This document shows positions 4,521-9,737 of a DNA stretch of 9,737 bases, in pieces (the first letter of the stretch is position 1; every line of letters begins with the position of its first letter). The notes beneath the pieces were generated by a model that saw only the letters and a list, made by a program, of their open reading frames with translations, did no database searches and had not been told where the DNA came from. Position numbers and translations under genes: made by a program. Source of the DNA: an uncultured Oscillospiraceae bacterium (lineage in GTDB: Bacteria > Bacillota > Clostridia > Oscillospirales > Ruminococcaceae). Where the stretch lies: the NCBI GenBank assembly GCA_934465295.1, contig CAKSKU010000034.1:1-9737 (forward strand), given 5' to 3'.

Positions 4521-6902
4521 ATGAACACCAAAATTTTACACACCCTGGAATATGACAAAATCATTCAATTACTCATAGACAAAGCAACCTCTGCTCCCGG
4601 ACGGGAGCTGTGCCGCAGACTCATTCCTTCCACGGATTTATCTGCGATTGAGAAAGCCCAGCAGGAAACGGGCGATGCGCTCTCCATGCTGCTTACGAAG
4701 GGCTCTACTTCCTTTGGCGGCAACAAGGATCTGCAGTTTGCCATCAAGAGTCTGGAGATCGGCTCCGCCCTCTCCATCCCGGAGCTTCTCGGTATCGCAG
4801 GTCTTCTCCAGAATACCGCCCGCATCAAATCCTATGGACGAAAAGCGCGTGAAGAGGATGCCGATACCTCGTTGACACCCTACTTTGCAGCGTTGGAACC
4901 GCTTACCAGAGTATCGGAGGAAATCAGCCGCTGTATTCTGTCCGAAGAGGAAATTGCAGACGATGCCAGTCCGAAGCTGAAATCCATCCGTCGGTCCATC
5001 GTCTTAACCGGAGACAAAATTCACTCCCAGCTGAACAGCATGGTGAACGGCTCCTACCGAACCTACCTGCAGGACAACGTTATTACGATGCGTAACGACC
5101 GCTACTGTATTCCTGTCAAGGCAGAATATAAAGGACAGGTCAGAGGTATGGTACATGATCAGTCCTCGACCGGTTCTACCTTTTTCATTGAACCGGAGGC
5201 CATCGTTAACCTCAACAATCAATTGAAAGAGCTTTCCATTCAGGAAAAGGAAGAGATCGAAGCCATTCTCTTTTCCTTAAGTCAGCTCTGCGCCGAACAC
5301 ACGGAAGAGCTTGCTCGCAACCAGCATCTGATGACACAGCTTGACTTTATTTTTGCCAAGGCTTCCCTTGCACTTGACTTAAATGCAACGAAGCCGGTTT
5401 TTAATACCGATCACTATATCCAGATCCGGAAAGGACGTCATCCGCTCCTTCCTTCGAAAAAGGTAGTTCCGATTGATATCCATCTCGGAAAGGATTTTGA
5501 CCTTCTGGTCATCACCGGCCCCAATACCGGTGGTAAAACCGTAAGCTTAAAAACCATCGGACTGTTTACCCTCATGGGTCAGGCAGGTCTTCACATCCCT
5601 GCGCTCGACCGCAGCGAGCTATCTATTTTTACAGAAGTATTTGCAGATATCGGTGACGAGCAGAGCATTGAGCAGAGTCTCAGTACCTTCTCCTCCCATA
5701 TGACCAGCATTGTTTCCATCCTGCAGAAAGCCGATGCCGATTCACTGTGCCTGTTTGATGAACTGGGTGCAGGAACCGATCCGACCGAAGGTGCCGCCCT
5801 TGCAATTGCAGTTCTGAACTACCTGCATGAGCGCGGAATCCGCACGGTTGCCACTACCCATTACAGTGAGCTTAAGGTCTATGCACTTTCTACCGATTTT
5901 GTGGAGAACGCCTGCTGTGAATTTAACGTAGATACCCTTTCTCCGACCTACCGCCTGTTAATCGGCGTTCCCGGAAAAAGTAATGCCTTCGCGATTTCCA
6001 AAAAACTCGGGCTTCCCGATCATATCATCGAAGCTGCCACCGCACAGATCGGTACACAGGATAAAAGCTTTGAGGATCTGCTCTCCGATCTTGAGGAAAG
6101 CAGGATCACCATTGAGAAGGAACGCCGCGAGATTGCTTCTTATAAGGAAGAAATCAAAGCACTCCGCGAAAAGCTGCAGCAGAAGAACGAAGAAATTGAT
6201 ATGGCAAAGGACCGCATCTTACGTGAAGCCAATGAACAGGCCCGTGAGATCCTGCAGGATGCCAAGGAAACGGCCGATGAAACCATCCGGATTTTCCAGA
6301 AAGCCGGTCCCAATGTTTCTCTGAAAACGCTGGAAAAGGAGCGTGAAAAGCTCCGAGGTGAAATCGGTAAGAAGAACGACAAACTGGCACTGAAAACGGC
6401 TCCCACCAGATCCGGAAAAAAGGTCAGGGCTGAGGACCTCAAACTCGGTGACACCGTGAAAATCCTCTCCATGGGACTTGTAGGAACCGTCAGCACGCTT
6501 CCGGATCACAAGGGAAATCTGTTCGTACAGTGCGGCATCATGCGCTCCCAGACAAATATCAAGGATCTTGCTTACGGGGAAGCCAAAGCAGAGCCTGAAA
6601 AACCGGTTTTACAAAGAAGCCATACCGGAAGTGTGAAGATGTCCAAATCCATGCACGTTTCCGCTGAAATCAATCTTCTTGGCAAAACCGTGGACGAAGC
6701 GCTTGCCGAGCTTGATAAATATCTGGACGATGCCTACCTTGCCCATCTTCCTTCCGTCCGTGTCGTACACGGCAAGGGAACCGGTGCTCTCCGCAGTGCC
6801 GTGCAGAGCCATTTAAAGCGCATTAAATATGTAAAGAGCTACCGGCTGGGGGAATATGGAGAAGGAGATGCCGGTGTGACCATCGTCACCTTTAAGGAAT
6901 AA
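4521..6902 (+). CDS. mutS2: MutS2 (endonuclease MutS2 / ribosome-collision factor family)
   Basis: A full-length 793-residue MutS2. Family members suppress homologous recombination in some bacteria and, in Bacillus subtilis, act on collided ribosomes. The N-terminal core (about 1-300) is followed by the ATPase with Walker A GPNTGGKT (333-340), Walker B CLFDE (410-414) and switch histidine in TTH (His447). Next are a long charged coiled coil (about 510-600), a KOW-like segment (about 637-685) and a C-terminal Smr domain (about 715-793) with HGKGTG (750-755). The mismatch-binding domain of MutS1 is absent, as expected. In the Smr domain the usual LDLRG is replaced by INLLG (717-721), so the LDxR motif linked to nuclease activity is missing. 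MNTKILHTLEYDKI matches the family start, but AAGGAG is 14 bases upstream, unusually far, and no closer start is in frame. Confidence 0.97.
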   Translation: MNTKILHTLEYDKIIQLLIDKATSAPGRELCRRLIPSTDLSAIEKAQQETGDALSMLLTKGSTSFGGNKDLQFAIKSLEIGSALSIPELLGIAGLLQNTARIKSYGRKAREEDADTSLTPYFAALEPLTRVSEEISRCILSEEEIADDASPKLKSIRRSIVLTGDKIHSQLNSMVNGSYRTYLQDNVITMRNDRYCIPVKAEYKGQVRGMVHDQSSTGSTFFIEPEAIVNLNNQLKELSIQEKEEIEAILFSLSQLCAEHTEELARNQHLMTQLDFIFAKASLALDLNATKPVFNTDHYIQIRKGRHPLLPSKKVVPIDIHLGKDFDLLVITGPNTGGKTVSLKTIGLFTLMGQAGLHIPALDRSELSIFTEVFADIGDEQSIEQSLSTFSSHMTSIVSILQKADADSLCLFDELGAGTDPTEGAALAIAVLNYLHERGIRTVATTHYSELKVYALSTDFVENACCEFNVDTLSPTYRLLIGVPGKSNAFAISKKLGLPDHIIEAATAQIGTQDKSFEDLLSDLEESRITIEKERREIASYKEEIKALREKLQQKNEEIDMAKDRILREANEQAREILQDAKETADETIRIFQKAGPNVSLKTLEKEREKLRGEIGKKNDKLALKTAPTRSGKKVRAEDLKLGDTVKILSMGLVGTVSTLPDHKGNLFVQCGIMRSQTNIKDLAYGEAKAEPEKPVLQRSHTGSVKMSKSMHVSAEINLLGKTVDEALAELDKYLDDAYLAHLPSVRVVHGKGTGALRSAVQSHLKRIKYVKSYRLGEYGEGDAGVTIVTFKE

Positions 6903-6992
6903 CGTTAAAATTACAAAACAATTGGAACTATTTATTTTAATGGTTTGTCAAAAATTATGAGATGAATCATTTCAGGAAAGGTAGAATAATAT

Positions 6993-7691
6993 ATGGCTGC
7001 TAAACAGAAAATTTTAATTGTAGATGATGACAACAATATTGCAGAACTGATTTCGCTTTATCTTACAAAGGAATGCTTTGAAACCATGATCGCCGGGGAT
7101 GGCGAGACTGCACTTACACTCGCGGACAGCTTTGCCCCCAACCTGATCCTGCTTGATCTCATGCTTCCGGGCATTGATGGCTACCAGGTCTGCCGGGAAA
7201 TCCGTGCCAAATCATCCATTCCGATCATCATGCTCTCTGCCAAGGGCGAGATCTTTGATAAGGTTCTGGGATTAGAGCTCGGGGCCGACGACTATATGGA
7301 AAAACCGTTTGACTCCAAAGAACTGGTGGCACGTGTCAAGGCAGTTCTGCGCCGTTACAAACCGGCTGTTGCCGCGCCTGAGGCTGCCGATATCCGCTGT
7401 GTGGAATATCCGGATCTGATTATTAATCAGACCAACTACTCCGTCCTCTATATGGGACGCACGGTAGAAATGCCGCCAAAGGAGCTGGAGCTTCTCTACT
7501 TCCTTGCTTCTTCTCCCAACCATGTATTTACCCGTGAACAGCTTCTTGACCAGATCTGGGGATATGAATACATTGGTGATACACGTACCGTTGATGTACA
7601 TATCAAGCGTCTGCGTGAAAAAATCAACGATCACGAGCACTGGAGAATTGCCACCATCTGGGGTATCGGCTACAAATTTGAAACGAAATAA
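6993..7691 (+). CDS. OmpR/PhoB-family response regulator
   Basis: A 232-residue DNA-binding response regulator, probably phosphorylated by the kinase encoded 40 bases downstream. The receiver domain (about 5-120) has acidic residues Asp11-Asp13, phospho-acceptor Asp55 in LILLDLMLPG, Ser81 in the conserved switch position and Lys103 in EKPF. The C-terminal winged helix (about 135-230) shows PPKELELLYFL and the recognition-helix region DTRTVDVHIKRLREKI, ending in GIGYKFE. All phosphorylation residues are present, so it should be active. The start is supported by a GGAAAGG sequence upstream. It follows mutS2 after 90 AT-rich bases without a clear terminator. Target genes cannot be told from the sequence; sequence style is like WalR/PhoP regulators, but no symbol is assigned. 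Confidence 0.95.
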   Translation: MAAKQKILIVDDDNNIAELISLYLTKECFETMIAGDGETALTLADSFAPNLILLDLMLPGIDGYQVCREIRAKSSIPIIMLSAKGEIFDKVLGLELGADDYMEKPFDSKELVARVKAVLRRYKPAVAAPEAADIRCVEYPDLIINQTNYSVLYMGRTVEMPPKELELLYFLASSPNHVFTREQLLDQIWGYEYIGDTRTVDVHIKRLREKINDHEHWRIATIWGIGYKFETK

Positions 7692-7731
7692 TCCATGAAC
7701 CCTTGTCGTCATGATGAGCAGCGAGGCTTTT

Positions 7732-9159
7732 ATGAAAAAGACACTTTATCTGAAATTTATTCTTGCATATATTATTTTCGGTTTTTTCGGCTTTATGGTT
7801 GTGGCAACCTTCGTAAGCAGTATGACCATGGAGCATCTGAAACGTGAAAAAGCAGATGCATTATATAAGGAAGCGACACTGATCGCCAATACCTTTGCCT
7901 CCGACCTGTACAACAACGAAACTACTATGGAAAGCGTTCAGGATCAGCTTGATGCACTGGATGCTTATCTTTCGGCTTCCCTGTGGATTATTAATCCTTC
8001 CGGGCGTCTGGTGCTTCGCTCCTCAGAGCCGATTAATGTCGAAAACGAGATTGTCATTGAAAACTTTGATCCAACCATTACGGAGGGCTCCTATTACACC
8101 GTCGGAAATTTCTTTGATACCTTTACCGAGGAACAGCTTAGTGTCTTTGCTCCGATCACTTCCGATTTCAAGGTACGCGGATATGTAGTTATTCACTATC
8201 CGTTGAGTAACCTCACGACATCCTGCAACAGTCTGCTGAACATTTCCTATATTATGCTCATCATTCTGTTTTTGCTCTCGTTGATTATTCTGATTTTTTT
8301 TACGGAACTGGTCTATCTGCCCCTGCGCAAGATTACGAAAGCAACCGAACAGTATGCTTCCGGTAACATGCACTATGAATTCCAGATCGACAGTGAAGAC
8401 GAAATTGGATATCTGGGTGCAACAATTTCCTACATGGCAGGCGAAATTGCCCGTTCCGAGGACGATCAGAAGAAGTTCGTGGCGAATGTTTCCCACGACT
8501 TCCGCTCTCCCTTAACCTCAATCAAGGGTTATCTGGAAGCGATGCTCGATGGCACGATTCCCCCAGAGCTTTACGAAAAATATCTGAACATTGTTTTGAA
8601 TGAAACCGAACGTCTCCGCAAGCTGACAAACAGCCTGCTGACCTTAAATAATCTGAATACAAAGGGTATGCTGTTGGATATCAGCCGCTTCGACATCAAT
8701 ACGGTCATCCGTAACACAACTGCCTCTTTCGAGGGTACCTGCAAACGGAAAATGATTGCCATTGAACTCATCCTTACCGGGGACGAGCTTTATGTCAAGG
8801 CCGATGTCGGTAAGATTCAGCAGGTATTGTATAACCTCCTCGATAACGCCATCAAATTCAGCCATGAGGATTCCATTATTAAAATTGAAACCACCGAGAA
8901 GCACAATAAAGTATTTGTCTCCGTAAAAGACAATGGTATTGGTATTCCAAAGGACGAATTGAAGCAGATCTGGGAACGCTTTTACAAGTCGGATCTGTCC
9001 CGTGGCAAAGATAAAAAGGGCACCGGTTTAGGACTTTCCATTACCCGGGAAATCATTCGTTCCCATGGCGAAAACATTAATGTCATCAGCACAGAAGGGG
9101 TTGGCTCGGAATTCATTTTTACTCTTCCGGTTGCTCCGGATGAAGAGGAAGAAGATTAA
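7732..9159 (+). CDS. Membrane sensor histidine kinase
   Basis: A 475-residue sensor kinase, partner of the preceding response regulator. One transmembrane helix near the N-terminus (about 5-29) and a second at about 168-192 flank an extracytoplasmic region of about 135 residues. Its features WIINPSGRLVLRSS and FAPITSDFKVRGYVVIHYP suggest a PAS-like/CACHE sensor fold (inference; ligand unknown). Then come HAMP (about 190-242), the dimerisation domain with VSHDFRSPLTS (His255 as phosphorylation site), and the ATPase with N box LLDNAIKF (Asn372), G1 DNGIGIP (from Asp400) and G2 GTGLGLS (from Gly430). The C-terminus is a short acidic tail, DEEEED. ATG 7732 is preferred because GCGAGG lies five bases upstream; ATG 7711 would add seven residues and has no ribosome binding site. 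HDFRSP in place of HELRTP is common in clostridial kinases. Confidence 0.94.
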   Translation: MKKTLYLKFILAYIIFGFFGFMVVATFVSSMTMEHLKREKADALYKEATLIANTFASDLYNNETTMESVQDQLDALDAYLSASLWIINPSGRLVLRSSEPINVENEIVIENFDPTITEGSYYTVGNFFDTFTEEQLSVFAPITSDFKVRGYVVIHYPLSNLTTSCNSLLNISYIMLIILFLLSLIILIFFTELVYLPLRKITKATEQYASGNMHYEFQIDSEDEIGYLGATISYMAGEIARSEDDQKKFVANVSHDFRSPLTSIKGYLEAMLDGTIPPELYEKYLNIVLNETERLRKLTNSLLTLNNLNTKGMLLDISRFDINTVIRNTTASFEGTCKRKMIAIELILTGDELYVKADVGKIQQVLYNLLDNAIKFSHEDSIIKIETTEKHNKVFVSVKDNGIGIPKDELKQIWERFYKSDLSRGKDKKGTGLGLSITREIIRSHGENINVISTEGVGSEFIFTLPVAPDEEEED

Positions 9160-9219
9160 CCATTTTACACTTATCAGCAAATACTATCCGTAATATTACC
9201 CACAGAAAGAAGGAAAGAC

Positions 9220-9732
9220 ATGCATATTATTTTACATCAGCCGGAAATTCCGGCAAATACCGGAAATATTGGAAGAACCTGCGTTGCTACAGGCACAGAT
9301 CTTCATTTAATCGAGCCTCTTGGCTTCCAGCTTAACGAGAAGTCCATTAAGCGTGCCGGCATGGATTACTGGGAGCACCTGAATGTTACCCGTTATATTA
9401 ATTTCGAAGATTTCAAATCCCAGCATCCGGGTGCAAAAATCTGGATGGCTACCACTAAGGCACGGCACGCCTATACAGACGTTTCTTTCGGGCCGGACGA
9501 TTATATTATGTTCGGAAGAGAAAGTGCTGGTATTCCGGAAGAAATTCTGATACAATATCCAGATACGTGCATCCGGATCCCGATGTTACCTGCGATCCGT
9601 TCCCTAAACTTGTCGAATTCAGTATCAATTGTTTTATACGAAGCACTTCGCCAGCAAAATTTTGAAAGCATGCAGCTTACCGGAGAGCTTCACCGTCTTC
9701 ACTGGTCGGATTCTGCTATGAAAGCAGAGTAA
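9220..9732 (+). CDS. trmL: tRNA (cytidine/uridine-34-2'-O)-methyltransferase TrmL
   Basis: A complete 170-residue SPOUT methyltransferase that adds a 2'-O-methyl group from S-adenosylmethionine to the wobble base of certain leucine tRNAs. Length and motifs match TrmL: EIPANTGNIGRTC near the N-terminus (motif 1), IMFGRESAGIPEEI (motif 2) and IPMLPAIRSLNLSNSVSIVL with YEALRQ (motif 3). The last two build the knotted cofactor site. The larger TrmH/RlmB proteins have an N-terminal RNA-binding domain that is absent here, which supports TrmL. AAGGAAAG lies just before the ATG. It follows the kinase by 60 bases in the same direction with no hairpin between, so it may be read from the same transcript, though the job is unrelated. 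The stop falls five bases before the window end. Confidence 0.95.
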   Translation: MHIILHQPEIPANTGNIGRTCVATGTDLHLIEPLGFQLNEKSIKRAGMDYWEHLNVTRYINFEDFKSQHPGAKIWMATTKARHAYTDVSFGPDDYIMFGRESAGIPEEILIQYPDTCIRIPMLPAIRSLNLSNSVSIVLYEALRQQNFESMQLTGELHRLHWSDSAMKAE

Positions 9733-9737
9733 ATGCA

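Noticed and set aside
6140..6496. Minus-strand open frames inside mutS2
   Set aside because: They are antisense shadows of the coiled-coil coding region, with a composition dominated by Ser and Phe.
6903..6992. Search for a terminator or promoter between mutS2 and the response regulator
   Set aside because: The 90 bases are AT-rich, but no stable stem with a T run and no well-spaced -35/-10 pair was found.
7272..7712. Minus-strand 146-codon open frame over the response regulator
   Set aside because: Antisense to a full set of regulator motifs; no motif or ribosome binding site of its own.
7711..7731. Upstream ATG as the kinase start
   Set aside because: No ribosome binding site precedes it, whereas ATG 7732 has GCGAGG at good spacing and gives the usual MKK plus hydrophobic N-terminus.

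Overview
The window looks like a chromosomal segment of a gut-type Clostridia, most likely a Lachnospiraceae bacterium. This rests on protein-level resemblance (a GH31 enzyme close to the Ruminococcus/Blautia obeum type, clostridial-style MutS2, PflX and TrmL), Gram-positive ribosome binding sites, a typical Gram-positive secretion signal and moderate GC content. No phage, IS, CRISPR or RNA genes were seen.

Layout: positions 1-1247 (minus strand) hold the N-terminal 415 residues of a family 31 alpha-glucosidase that runs off the left edge. Upstream of it, 1332-1618 is a small gene graveyard. It contains the first 31 codons of another glycoside-hydrolase-like protein, cut by an in-frame TAA, followed in a different frame by 53 codons of unrecognised protein-like sequence. 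A good promoter, a ribosome binding site and an inverted repeat still precede it. The simplest reading is a carbohydrate-use operon whose first gene decayed while GH31 survived.

Positions 1801-3069 (minus) encode a secreted 422-residue protein made almost entirely of five gapless 65-residue domains spaced by 80-82 residues. It is preceded by a possible 13-codon leader ORF whose stop overlaps the gene's Shine-Dalgarno. Next come three back-to-back hairpins, the innermost being a convincing terminator, and a minus-strand PflX-type radical SAM gene (3326-4270).

The PflX gene and mutS2 diverge from a 250-bp intergenic region that carries a perfect 7-4-7 palindrome inside the best minus-strand promoter. 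The plus-strand series is mutS2 (4521-6902), an OmpR-family response regulator (6993-7691), its histidine kinase (7732-9159) and trmL (9220-9732). The regulator and kinase form a two-component pair sensing something outside the membrane. mutS2 acts in recombination control or ribosome rescue, and trmL modifies the tRNA wobble base. No strong terminator separates these four genes, so partial co-transcription is possible.

Most of the window is ordinary housekeeping. The least explained items are the five-domain secreted repeat protein with its leader ORF, the broken gene island, the palindromic divergent promoter and the MutS2 Smr domain lacking its usual LDxR-type motif.
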